Assembly (NCBI GenBank): GCA_005408345.1
Contig: SEMN01001213.1
Coordinates: 1 to 64,000 of the forward strand
DNA from: Macquaria australasica
Taxonomy: Eukaryota; Chordata; Actinopteri; Centrarchiformes; Percichthyidae
Direction of reading: 5' to 3'
Length of the DNA: 64,000 nucleotides
Part shown: piece by piece, positions 1 to 10,891 of the stretch
How positions within the stretch are numbered: the first letter of the stretch is position 1
Layout of the letters: each line of letters begins with the position of its first letter
The notes under the pieces: model-generated
What the model was told of the DNA's origin: nothing
The model's database searches: none
Seen by the model: only the letters and a program-made list of their open reading frames with translations
Program-made: the position numbers and the translations under genes

Positions 1-1924
1 ACATTTGATGAGGTCATCACATATTATGATGGGCATTTTTGACTGTTTTCTAATGTTTCATAGAGCAAACAATGAATCGATTAATTGAGAAAAGATTAAT
101 CTACAACAAAACTAATCGTTGGATGCAGCCCTAATGACAAATGGATCATTATTATTGGCAATAAATCATCATGTTTCTGCAACTGAAAAGTAACATAAAA
201 ATAAACCATAAACATACCCCAAAAACGATCGATCATATGCAGTATTTATTATGTTTTCTGCATTATTAGGTGCTTTCAGTTGCATGTAACTTTGCAGACA
301 ACTGAAACTAAAACATCTGCATGCCACCACTCAAATGCAAAACAGCTATAAATATACACATCAGTTCAGACACCTCTGCCTCCTGCAGCACAACATCTGG
401 ATATCAGTACGAGTGTGTTGGTGTTGTATCACGAGAAAAGGTCCTTGCAGCGTTCATTATTCGTCCGTCCCTCGATTTGAAAGCTGTGTTGGCAGAAGTT
501 TTGTGCAGTCGGCTCATTACTGTAATGCCTGAGCGAGCCGCCCTGCTGTAGTAGTTTTATTGATCGTAGGCAGTTCTGGTTTGTGCTAATGCCTTTTCTC
601 TCTCCTCTCCCTTCACCTCACCTCTTCACTAATTCATATTTTTCACCTCGTCTCTTTATTATGAAGCATTTCTCTCCCTGATCATTGTGTCCTCTTGACC
701 TCTGCTGTCAGCAAAGGTCTCAGAGGACACAGATACCTCGGTAAACACACACAAACACTGACACCCACTATGACCTGTGCAGGTATGTGACTGGATGGGT
801 GCGGCAGTTCCTCCAGCAGATGAACTCACAGTAATGCAAAGTGAGTCATCACATAAAAGGTCTATTGTGACGTTCAGTGAACCTGACAGACAGCTACAGT
901 TCACTGCCACAGATCAGCAGCAGGATAACAGAGTACAGTAGCTCTAAATGAACATACAGTAACGTCACATCTTAATGCAGCAATCCACCAAATATCCACT
1001 GTGATACACACACAATGTATTATACCAAGGCTTGATCTAGAGCAATTGTTCCCAACCTTTTTTAAAACAAAACAATAACTTCTTGCATCATTTCTGACCA
1101 GTTCAACTAAAAAATGATTTTTCCTTGTTTTAAAGTCACGAAGAAGTAAAATCTAACAAGTTATTTGCAAGACAAAAAGCAAAGATTAGAGAGAAATCTT
1201 TGTGCAGCATGAATATGTTTTATTGTCTCCCTCTTCTGTTAATCATCTCACAACCCCTCAATATCTATCTTGTAACAAGTTGTAAGCATCCCAGGTTGGA
1301 AACCACTGATTTCTCCATTTAATGTTCCTTTCAACAAATAATGAGCTAAAAGGGTGTTAACACCTACTGCCATTATTAAATCCATACCAGTCACACACAA
1401 GGAAATATGTGAGGAAAGCTGGGGGGATTTTAATCTTTCAATTATTAGATGTGCAGCTTTACATCAGGAAATTGTTCCCAATATGTTTTTAATTTAAAGT
1501 TAATTCAACTTTGTAGGAGCGTTAAAACATTGGGCTAGCCCATAACTTCATGCTGCACCTGTTAAAATCGTGTAATTTTGCATGAATCACCCCATAGAGT
1601 CCTCATTTTATTTTGATTAATGTAACAACCAGTTTATAAGCGGAATATATTTGGCTGTCTGAGAAGTTTGCTTGCAAATGAGCACTGTGTATGGCCTGAG
1701 GGCGAACACTGCATCCAAACACGACGGGTGCATCAACTCGCAGAGAAAACATGGCTTCAGTTGCAGCACAACATGGACATGCAGCCTGACGCTCCCTGCA
1801 GACACACCGATGCTACACTGTTGTCTCTGTGTGAGACTGACAATAAAACGACACCCAACGCAGGAAAAAATAGAGCAAAGCTTCACGTTTACTGCCAGTT
1901 TCGGTGGAGCATCCTCTGTGTTTT
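1..1924. other. non-coding flank, presumed limk1 intron 1
   Basis: No exon could be recognised here on either strand. Because limk1 exon 1 at 2025-2082 is transcribed leftward, this stretch should be its first intron. Around 56-135 there is a short AT-rich segment (attaatcta... to ...gcagccctaa) of a type dispersed in fish genomes. The remaining sequence is unique-looking and AT-rich. Small open frames here lack family resemblance and are treated as chance. Confidence 0.45.
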
Positions 1925-2330
1925 GAGCAGCAGAGGACGCGCCGCTGTCTCTGCATCTCCCGCCCCGCCGCCGCCGCCGCCGCATGCAGCCAGAGGCTCT
2001 TTTTCCAGCAGCTCCTCTACTTACCTTCCTCCTCTCCCATGCGTTCGTCCTTCCAGGTGCAGCAGAGCAGCATCAACCTCATTCACTCTCCGACACCGAG
2101 CTCCGGGAGAGAGCCAGCCGCCTCTGGTCGACAGATAACCGGTGTGCGACCACCACCGCAGCCCGCCCGGCGGTCGTGTTGCTGTGCGTCGGTCGCTCCC
2201 TGCGGCGGCCCACACAGCTTCCTCCTGCCTGCACGTTTCTGCGGCGCTTCATTCAAGAGAGCTGCTGACCAATGAAGCTGTGGAGCCGGGGAGAGGAAGA
2301 CAGGGGCCGGCCAACCAGGAACACTCCCCG
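1925..2330 (-). promoter_or_regulatory. limk1: CpG island / promoter and 5'UTR of limk1
   Basis: This is the main unmethylated-looking GC- and CpG-rich island of the window, with many CG dinucleotides, a (CCG)n run at about 1965-1982 and GC boxes near 2353-2366. It surrounds the limk1 start exon. An inverted CCAAT (ccaat on the plus strand at about 2270) lies upstream of the minus-strand ATG. The position fits a housekeeping-type promoter firing leftward. The exact transcription start cannot be read from sequence alone. Confidence 0.6.
2025..2082 (-). CDS. limk1: limk1 first coding exon (LIM domain kinase 1)
   Basis: Read on the minus strand, ATG at 2082-2080 opens 19 codons giving MRLMLLCCTWKDERMGEEE. 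The exon then ends with one base (phase 1) at a consensus donor gtaagtag. This closely matches the known N-terminus of vertebrate LIMK1 (MRLTLLCCTW..ERMGEE), including the exon border before the first LIM domain. LIMK1 is a cytoplasmic serine/threonine kinase with two LIM domains and a PDZ domain that phosphorylates cofilin to stabilise actin. Only this exon is in the window; the LIM, PDZ and kinase exons must lie to the left. It is the next gene downstream of elastin on the same strand, as in mammals, which strongly supports the call despite the short length. The exon is too short to appear among long open frames. Confidence 0.88.
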
Positions 2331-5065
2331 GTTAATTAATGCATTACTTTATAGAGGGCGGGGAGGAGGGGTCAGGAGGAAGGCAAGGCAGTAAACGCAA
2401 CGGTGGGTTCAGTAATTACTAAAGAACTATATGATAATTTATCTGTTTATTTTTTTATTTCAACGAGAAAAGGCAACATTTCCTGAAGAAAATGTAAATG
2501 TGCTCACAGCAGCTGAAGCGTTTGAAACAGTTGTACATTTTCTTGGAAAATTGAAGCACATAGGAGTTGAAGTGTCAGATGAAGCACTGAAAGAGTCTGA
2601 AGAAGTATCAGTGTTTAAAACAGATGAAGTGTGAAGTTTAAGTGTATTCAATGAAATGTTAGTTAGAGATGAAAGCATATTAAATGTCAGGTGATGTGGC
2701 CTGTAAGCGGTAGAATTAGTTGAAATCAGCTGAAGTGGAAGTGCTCGATTGTCTACAGGCAGACAATTCAACAAATATGGAGGAATAAGTAAAAAGTTAA
2801 TGATGAATAAATATTTATTTGGGTTTAAATTGAGCAGTCTTTTAAGAAAATGACTGCATTTAAATGCAACACACAGTTACAGGATACAACAGTCCCAAAA
2901 CTTTGTCTCTATTTTCTCTATTATAATTGGCACCAAGTTACTTTCAGGTGGCAACTTTCAAGAAATGATTAGGACACGACGAACATCTCCTTTGGTACAA
3001 GTTGTACTGTTCTTGTAATAAAGCCAAATGGGTTCGTAGTTTTGTTATTAAACTTATTACAGCATTATACTGCAGTTCCATAGTGACATTGTAGTGTTTC
3101 TGAAGTGGGACATTATATAAGTGATGGAACAACAGTGTAAGCTACTTCTCCAGGATCATGGGTCAGTGGTTCTCCCAGGAGAACAGCAGCGTGTGTTCAT
3201 TATTTCCAGATGATACAACAAGAACAGTTTATAGTCACCACTGAGGCAAAATGTCTGCCCTTATTCTGCTGTTTGTTGTCGCTACAATGAAGAGTTCTGC
3301 CAAATCATGCACATATCAGATTTTAAAATACACTAAATCTGATGGTTCCTGATTCATTTGGCCCGTTGGGAGAGACAGTAAAGATCTGGCAGAACTGAGA
3401 TGCAACGAAGGTCCCAAGCAGGCAGGACTTGAGCCCGAGATATTATCGCTATGTGGTATGAACCCTTAAAGCAAACGGATCTACCAGGACACCCTAGGCC
3501 AGGTGGTTTTGATCAACTCACAGGACAAAGCTGCTGCTGTGGAATGCACTTTAAAAACAAAAAGGAAGACACAAGATCATTTAACACATTTTATTTTGTT
3601 ATTTAATGAAGCAAATGAAATGCCGGGATATCCGGGAACAAGTCACATGTGTGTCGTGGAAATATAAAAAGTGCAAAACCACACTGTTCCTCCTTATAAA
3701 AACAGTTTTAAATAAAGATGAAGAGTATCCCACGGCACAAAAGACAAGGTCTGACCCAGCGAGGCTCAAAGACAGTTCTTACAGAGCACCGAGTGAAGGA
3801 ACTGAAGCCAGCTAACATCAAATTAGTACAAAATACAGTACACAGTTACAGAAAGAGATGGGGTCACTTGGCAACAGCGCTCATGAAACCTTTGGTCAGT
3901 AAGCCTTTTTTAAAAGCAGCTCAAGTAAATGAAGAACAATGGGTGCTTATGCCTCACATAAACACATGAACACTCCCATTAAACAAAGTCTTATTCTATA
4001 CTACAACTCTAAACAGTGAATAAATGCAAAAGCAAAAGATTGTTCTTGTTTTATGTTCACACATTCCTGATAACGATAAAGCTATGAGTCAAAGCATGGT
4101 GCAAAACAAAATCTTGAATAATCATTGTAATGACAAGTTACATAAATGTAAATAACTGCTGCAATGAGACTAAACATTTGAAGCAGACTTTAGGACAGTG
4201 ACACTTAATTAAACATTCATACATACATAATGTACATGCCAGAGTAGTATCTGAAATACATTTTAATCTACTTGGAACTAAAACTGGTTTTTAAACATCC
4301 TGTAATGAATCAAACAATTTTTGATTGTCGTTCCTCAGAGCAGAAGCTGCTCTTCATACATCACAAGTTTGGCAAGAATAAAAATGCTGAGAAAACTGAA
4401 CTGCATAGCAACTAGAATCAGCAAAGTTACTGAGAGCAGATGGGTTGGCCGGAGCCCCGATTCCCGCTGCGTTATACCCAGCAGGTCTAAAAATAGCAGC
4501 GGAGAAGACGGGGAGCCAGAAACAATGCTGAGATTGGGCAGATTTCACCAGCTTTTTGGACGAGCTTCGACCAACCCAGCGCCTCTGACATGTCAGAGAA
4601 GCTCTGCACAGTGAGGTGAGACACTGTGGCCTTTTACGCTGAGGACAGATCACCTTGCTTTAGGATTAAAACCGAACGGGAAATCATTCATAGGTCACAT
4701 TGGCAGCCGATGGTTCAGACAGTCTTTCGCACAACAGTACAAAACACACACACACACATTCACGCACAAGAACAACACATGGTGAAACAAACACACTCTT
4801 TGTATTGTAAGTAGGCTGGTGCGGTACGGGGAGTTAAAGCTGATTAACTTGACCACATCAATGATTAAAGGCACTATCAATACGTCACATCAGAACGTGT
4901 ACAAAATTCTGGGTCGGTGGGTTTGTATAAAAAACAGACGTCGAAGTCAAGTAAGTAAAAACAACATGTTTTCTAATGGGGTTTGTTTGCATATAAAATG
5001 TACATTCTAGATCATGCAGTAGCACCATGGTTTCTTGAGGTCACACTGAGGTCTCAAGAGACGCT
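2331..5065. other. eln-limk1 intergenic region, probably including eln 3'UTR
   Basis: This is about 2.7 kb between the limk1 CpG island and the elastin stop codon, with no recognisable exon. The part directly left of 5066 should be elastin 3'UTR on the minus strand. A minus-strand AATAAA (tttatt on the plus strand, near 3589-3594) is one possible poly(A) signal, but this is a guess. At 2431-2640 the sequence is rich in repeated gttgaag/gaagtgt words and may be a degenerate repeat. Confidence 0.4.
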
Positions 5066-5112
5066 CTACTTCCTCCTCCCACAGAATTTGCCCTGGCATC
5101 CTGCAACTCCAC
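5066..5112 (-). CDS. eln: elastin terminal coding exon
   Basis: After a ctgcag acceptor (plus-strand 5113-5115) the exon completes a split Gly codon, reads GVAGCQGKFCGRRK and stops at TAG (5068-5066). This is the signature elastin C-terminus: two cysteines that form a disulfide pocket, followed by a basic tail (human elastin ends in Cys-x-Gly-Lys-Ala-Cys-Gly-Arg-Lys-Arg-Lys). The tail binds microfibrils and the cell surface and helps assemble tropoelastin into elastic fibres. The preceding exon ends in phase 1 and joins in frame. Only the last two exons were found. The intron between them is 140 bp. Teleosts have two elastin paralogs, and this fragment does not say which one it is. Confidence 0.88.
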
Positions 5113-5252
5113 CTGCAGCAAAGCACACCAGAATTACAGTTAAGTCTTTTCTACGCAGACACTGGAGATAATGCACACACACGTATCTGTAAATGTTTTG
5201 CTGTAGCAGGCTTTGGGAGTAGGTAAAATGCTAATGTGTGTAAGTCTTTTAC

Positions 5253-5321
5253 CTCTGTAGACCCCTCCTCCTCCTGCACCACCAAGGAAACCCTGCAATG
5301 GACCGTACTTGGCTGCTTTGG
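5253..5321 (-). CDS. eln: elastin penultimate exon (KAAKYG cross-link plus Gly-rich segment)
   Basis: A 69 bp exon lies between a ttttgcag acceptor and a gtaaaa donor, in phase 1 on both sides. It reads A-KAAKYG-PLQGFLGGAGGGG-VYRG. KAAKY is the elastin lysine cross-linking motif, in which the paired lysines are oxidised by lysyl oxidase and condensed to desmosine. It is followed by a hydrophobic Gly-rich stretch, as in the corresponding human exon with AKAAKYGAAGLGG. It joins in frame to the terminal exon 140 bp downstream. No earlier elastin exon was found between here and the glycine receptor exons starting at 23.6 kb. An L2 element begins only about 230 bp upstream. The two exons look undamaged, so the gene could be functional if the upstream part exists elsewhere. 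Confidence 0.86.
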
Positions 5322-5551
5322 CTGCAAAACAACAAGAGGAACAGCCAATGACAACTATTTACGTTAACCAAAATTGCCCTTCTGGCGTTCTGCTGGCATA
5401 GCTGAGTGAAGTTTACAACTAGTGGACCTGTGGTGTTTGACCACTGCATCCGTCCAGCAATTATACTGTACCACCAGCCTCCCAGAGAAGCTGTTATACA
5501 CTAAAGACAGAAGACCTACTGATGTTCACTACCACTGAAACAAACTACAGA

Positions 5552-8500
5552 TGTCCAGGTAATGATGTGGGCTTTGTAGATAATTGGCGGACTTTCTGGA
5601 GAAGACCTGGTCTGATTAGGAGAGATGGCATTCATCCCACTTTGGATGGAGCCGCTCTCATATCTAGAAATCTGGCCGAATTTATTAGTGGCCCAAAGCC
5701 ATGACAGCTCAGAGTTCAGACCATAGACTTAATACAGTCTGTGGTCCAGACCAGGAGGCAGAGCTGCAGTCCTACACGCTTCTCTGCGCTTCCATTAGAG
5801 CAGTTACCCACCCTAAACTCCACAGAGAGGTTGTCTGCCCCCAGACCACTTAAATTATTTAAATCCAAAGTAAACAGAAGAGGAGTTACACATAAAAACC
5901 TAATAAAAAGTAAAACCACCACTGCAACAGTACAACAAAATAGGAGAATTAAATGTGGACTCTTAAACATCAGATCTCTCTCATCTAAAGCTGTTCTAGT
6001 AAACGATCTAATATCAGATCATAATATTGATTTATTTTGTCTTACTGAAACCTGGCTGTGTCAAGGTGAATATGTTAGCCTAAATGAATCCACTCCCCCC
6101 AGTCACATTAATACTCACATTCCTCGAGGCTCAGGCCGAGGAGGTGGAGTTGCAGCCATCTTCGACTCAAGCCTATTAATCAAACCGAAACCGAAACTAA
6201 ATTATAACTCGTTCGAAAGCCTTGTTCTTGGCCTTTCACACCCAACCTGGAAAACAGTACAGCCAATTCTATTTGTTATAGTGTACCGAGCTCCTGGACC
6301 GTATTCTGAATTTTTATCTGAATTCTCAGAGTTCTTATCAGGTTTAGTCCTTAAAACGGATAAAATAATTATTGTAGGTGATTTTAATATTCATGTGGAT
6401 GTAGAAAATGATAGCCTTAGTGCTGCGTTTATCTCATTGCTGGATTCGGTTGGCTTCTGTCAGAGTGTACATGAACCCACTCACTGTTTTGACCACACCC
6501 TCGACCTTGTTCTTGTTTATGGCATTGAAATTGAACATCTAATAGTCTTTCCACAGAATTCTTTTATCAGACCATTTTTTTTATTAACTTTTGAATTCCT
6601 ATTACTGGACTACACGCCATTAGGCAAACATTCCTACACTAGATGTCTATCTGATAGTGCTGTAGCTAAATTTAAGGAAGTGATTCCATCGACATTAAAT
6701 TCAGTTCCATGTCTCAATGTAACAGATGACTCCTATGCTAACTTTAGTCCCTCCCAAATTGATCATCTTGTTGATAGTGCTGCAGGCTCACTACGAATAA
6801 CACTCGACTCTATCGCCCCTCTAAAAAGAAGATAATAAAACAGAGGAGGTTAGCTCCATGGTATAACCCGCAAACCCGCAAATTAAAACAAACATCGTGA
6901 AAACTTGAAAATTGGCGTTCCACCAATCTGGAAGAATCACGTTTTTAGCCTGGCAAGATAGTCTTAAAATTTATAGGAAGGCCCTCCATAATGCCAGAGC
7001 AGCCTACTACTCATCATTAATAGAGGAAAATAAGAACAACCCCAGGTTTCTGTTCAGCACTGTAGCCAGGCTGACAGAGAGTCACAGCTCTGTTGAGCCA
7101 TGTATTCCCATAGACCTCAGTAGTAATGACTTCATGAGCTTCTTTAAAGATAAAATTCTAACTATTAGAGAAAAAATTCAGCACCTCCTGCCCTCAGTTG
7201 GTACTGACTTATCTTCAAACGCAGGAACCTTAGAAACAACTGTAAAACCTGTACATTTAGACTGCTTTTCTCCCATCAGCCGTAATCAACTAACTTCCAT
7301 GATTTCCTCATCTAAGCCATCAACGTGTCTCTTAGACCCCCTCCCAACTAGGCTGCTTAAAGAAATTTTACCCTTAGTTAGCAATTATTTACTAGATATG
7401 ATCAATGTGTCCTTATTAAAAGGTGCCACAGTCCTTTAAAGTAGCTGTAATTAAACCTCTTCTTAAAAAGCCCACTCTTGATCCGGGGATTTTGTCAAAT
7501 TATAGACCTATATCTCTCTAAGGTCCTTGAGAAAGCAGTCGCCAATCAGTTGTGTGACTTTCTACACAACAACAAGCTGTTTGAGGATTTTCAGTCAGGA
7601 TTTAGAGTGCATCATAGCACAGAGACAGCACTGGTGAAAGTTACAAATGACCTTCTAATTGCATCAGGCAAAGGAACATCCATACCCTTGTCTTACTAGA
7701 TCTTGTGCTGCATTTCGATACCCGTCCAGTATCACATTCTATTACAGAGACTAGAACATTTTATTGGCATTAAAGGTACTGCACTAGGCTGGTTTAAATC
7801 CTATTTATCAGATCGATATCAGTTTGTACACGTTAATGATGAATCCTCTATGCACGCCAAAGTTAGTCACGGAGTTCCACAAGGTTCTGTGCTTGGACCC
7901 ATTCTATTTACCTTGTATATGCTTCCTTTGGGCAATATTATTAGGAAGCACTCCATAAATTTTCATTGTTATGCAGATGATACCCAATTATATTTATCGA
8001 TCAAGCCAGATGAAACCAATCAATTAGCTAAACTTCAAGCATGCCTTAAGGACATAAAAACCTGGATGACCTGCAATTTCTGATGTTAAACTCAGACAAA
8101 ACCGAAGTTATTGTACTTGGCCCCGAACACCTTCGAAACACATTATCTAAAGATATGGTTTCTCTAGATGGCATTGCCCTGGCCTCCAGCGAAACCGTAA
8201 GGAATCTTGGAGTTATCTTTGATCAGGATATGTCCTTTAACTCCCAAATAAAACAAACTTCAAGAACTGCCTTTTTTCATTTAAGTAACATTGCAAAAAT
8301 CAGGCACATCCTATCTCAAAAAGATGCAGAAAAACTAGTCCATGCATTTGTTACGTCTAGGCTGGACTATTGCAACTCTATTATCAGGCTGCCCCAATAA
8401 ATCCCTTAAGACTCTCCAGCTGATTCAGAATGCTGCGGCACGTTTACTGACAAGAACCAGAAAAAGAGAACATATTTCTCCAATATTAGCTTCTCTACAC

Positions 8501-9522
8501 TGGCTCCCTGTAAAATCCAGAATAGAATTTGAAATCCTTCTCCTCACCTTCAAAGCCCTAAATGGTCAGGCACCATCATATCTTAAAGAGCTCATAGTAC
8601 CCTATTACCCCACTAGAGCACTGCGCTCCCAGAATGCAGGGTTCCTTGTGGTTCCTAGAGTCCCTCAAAGTAGAATGGGAGCCAGAGCCTTCAGCTATCA
8701 AGCTCCTCTCCTGTGGAACCAGATCCCAGTTTGTGTACAGGAGGCAGACACCCTCCTCACATTTAAGAGTAGGCTTAAGACTTTCCTCTTTGATAAAGCT
8801 TATAGTAGGGCTGACTCAGGTGACCCCTGAGCCACCCCTTAGTTATGCTGCTATAGGCCTAGACTGCCGGGGACTTCCTATGATGCACTGAGCTCCTTTC
8901 TCCTCCTCTTCCTCTCCATCTGTACGCCCTCATATCCCATCAATGCTTGTTATTAATTCAACTTCTTCCCGTAGTTGTGTGCTTTCTCTCCTCTCTCTCT
9001 CCCCTTCTGTTGCTCCCCTTCTGTTGCTTTCTGCAGGTGTTTCTGCCTCTGGAGCTGTGGAAGTCTGGGTCTGTGGTTGCTGCAGCCTGCTGCCCCCGTG
9101 CTCCTGCTCTGCACCCGCTGATGCTATTGCTGTTGTTGCTGTTATTAGTATTGCTATTATAATGTTACTCTTAGTGTTGTTTCTGTTGGTGTTAACATCA
9201 ATGCCATTACCATATCTATGCTGTATTGAGCTGCTGTATGTTCTCTTTCCTCCTGCTCTCTCTCTCCCGCTCCCCCCCCCCCTTCAACCCAACCGGTCGA
9301 GGCAGATGACCGCCCACCTTGAGCCTGGTTCTGCTCGAGGTTTCTACCTGTTAAAAGGGAGTTTTTCCTTGCCACTGTCGCATAGTGCTTGCTCATGGTG
9401 GGAACTGTTGGGTCTCTGTAAATATAAAGAGTCGGTCTAGACCTGCTCTATTCGAAAAAGTGCCCTGAGATAACTTTGTTATGATATGGCGCTATATAAA
9501 TAAAACTGAATTGAATTGAATT
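5552..9522 (+). mobile_element. L2-type LINE, copy 1 (5'-truncated)
   Basis: A 5'-truncated copy of the element seen more fully at 53-58 kb. It starts inside ORF1 (the esterase end, GNDVGFVDNW...DGIHPT, stop TGA 5702-5704), continues through the endonuclease/RT ORF2, then a 3'UTR from about 8830 carrying CT-rich and GTTATTA-rich stretches. A conserved tail block (ggtcgaggcagatgaccgcc onward) ends in an ATTGA-type pentamer tail. The APE endonuclease, RT with YADD and the pentamer tail place it in the L2/CR1 group, near fish L2/Maui-type elements. It lies in what should be the elastin intron or upstream flank. Several frameshifts make it dead. Confidence 0.9.
5741..8830 (+). pseudogene. L2 ORF2 remnant (APE endonuclease plus reverse transcriptase), copy 1
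   Basis: The frame opens at 5741 (GTG) and reads the endonuclease motifs LNIRSLSSK, LTETWL and IIVGDFNIHVD. It lacks the catalytic Ser-Asp-His box, which reads FIRPFF where copy 3 has FLSDHF. Frameshifts near 6835, 6900, 7440-7510, 7700, 8083 and 8390 split it into at least six pieces. The RT core survives as FHCYADDTQLYLS (about 7965-8003), and the C-terminal region ends with DKAYSRADSGDP at 8828. Intact relatives have about 1,030 codons. It cannot encode a working protein. Confidence 0.88.
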
Positions 9523-9830
9523 ATGTGGAACTGTATTGTGCTGCTGTATGTTCTCTTTCCTCCTGCTCTCTCTCTCCCGCTCCTCCCCTCCCCCTTCAAC
9601 CCAACCAGTCAAGGCAGATGACCGCCCACCCAGAGCCTGGTTCTGCTCGAGGTTTCTACCTGTTAAAAGGGAGTTTTTCCTTGCCACTGTCGCCTAGTGC
9701 TTGCTCATGGTGGGAATTGTTGGGTCTCTGTAAATATAAAGAGTCAGTCTAGACCTGCTCTATATGAAAAAGTGCCCTGAGATAACTTTATGATATGGCG
9801 CTATATAAATAAAACTGAATTGAATTAAAT
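9523..9830 (+). mobile_element. L2 3'-end fragment, tandem to copy 1
   Basis: A second copy of the last about 300 bp of the L2 3'UTR, in the same orientation and joined directly to the pentamer tail of copy 1 with no spacer. It starts at atgtggaactgtattgtgc, carries the same CT-rich stretch, conserved gaggtttctacctgttaaaa block and tatataaataaaactgaattg tail, and differs at several bases from the neighbouring copy. It is either an independent truncated insertion into the tail or a by-product of the copy 1 insertion. Confidence 0.88.
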
Positions 9831-10799
9831 TTCATAGTGACAAGTGCTGTGTAGCTGATTAGATGCCCATCCACCTCTGTGGAGACATCAATTGCATGCA
9901 TTATCAGCGCCTCAGCGGAGACACCCAAGGCCAGGTTTTCCTTTCTCCTACTGAGATTATTGTACACACAGCACATTTGGTGTGGCAAGGTTTTACTGGT
10001 TCTCTTCAACAAAGAGGGCTAGTAAAGGACAAGAAGTCAGTGCGTATATAAACTCTTTGTTATCATAACCATCATGGCGCAACTTCCATTAATGTTGCTG
10101 CTTTGTTTTATTATGTGTTTTATAAGAGAAGCAAAGGCAAGAGTAGGCATGTGATTGGCAAAGGACAAAAAAGAAGGAAAATTTTTAGAGCACCTACACT
10201 AGAACTAACTTTGACAGCTGGCTGCGTTAACTAGCTTATTAACTTAGCAGATAAGCAAACACTAGCTAGTAATTTTAGCTACTTAGCTTTCACTCACTCA
10301 GCCAAATATGAACACTCACTCACTAGCTTGCTTGAATGCCTTCTGCGCTCCAGCGCAGGGTTTTCTGCCAGAACAGCTGTCAGCACGGCGATAAGCATCG
10401 TGCACATGTCGTGGACCAAATAGAGAGTATTTTAAGAGCCTATACTCATAGAATGGGGGTTACAGTACGTAACCAACGGTACGTACACTCGCCTGTTCAT
10501 CTCTGTTGCTGTCGCAGTGTTTTGGCCTGAGCCAAGCGTGTCTCAGGTGAGAGTTGGCAACACTGATCCCGACATACCTGAATAATACGTTCCGAAACAG
10601 CGTCAGGGCGAGCTTCTTGTCAAGACGACTCAACTCGACCCCACCACCCCTTTTAATTTTTTTACGGATCTGCATTATTCACGTGGGTCACATTTTCAGG
10701 TCGGAAAATCCGGAATTCCGGATTAATCCGGAAAAATCACATCCCTACAAGAGTGGAAGGGAAGTCCCTTATACAAAACGAGACAGTGGCCCAATCCCA
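9831..10799. other. unassigned non-coding DNA
   Basis: No exon seen. Around 10690-10735 there are three nearby TCCGGA/attccgg words followed by aaaatcacatccctac, which resembles the ends of degraded fish DNA transposons, but no matching partner end was found. No elastin-like Gly/Ala/Lys coding is present on the minus strand. Confidence 0.35.
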
Positions 10800-10891
10800 G
10801 ACCACCCCATTCAAAGGTATTCTAAATGTCAGAATTCAAGGAATTGAACCCTTACATTTTGACATTTAGCATACCTTTGAATGGGGTGGTC
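10800..10891. repeat. near-perfect 31 bp inverted repeat (hairpin)
   Basis: Left arm 10800-10830 and right arm 10861-10891 are reverse complements at 30 of 31 positions, separated by a 30 nt loop. The arm core is accaccccattcaaaggtat. A diverged form of the same motif recurs in inverted orientation near 11740-11771 and 11823-11853. It is probably the fold-back part of a non-autonomous DNA transposon, but outer terminal repeats and target duplication were not identified. Confidence 0.85.

Noticed and set aside
1617..1985. Minus-strand frame starting with an Arg run inside the CpG island
   Set aside because: It lies in the region downstream of the limk1 exon 1 donor. The true exon ends at 2025 and is read in another frame.
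4354..4653. Minus-strand open frame with a hydrophobic C-terminus that could look like a tail-anchored protein or an extra exon
   Set aside because: It lies just downstream of the elastin stop codon, where 3'UTR is expected. It matches no family I can name and has stops in the flanking frame.
5716..5970. Hydrophobic minus-strand frame repeated at 39429-39683 and 54149-54403
   Set aside because: It is the antisense of the L2 ORF2 start, and its conservation follows from the L2 copies.
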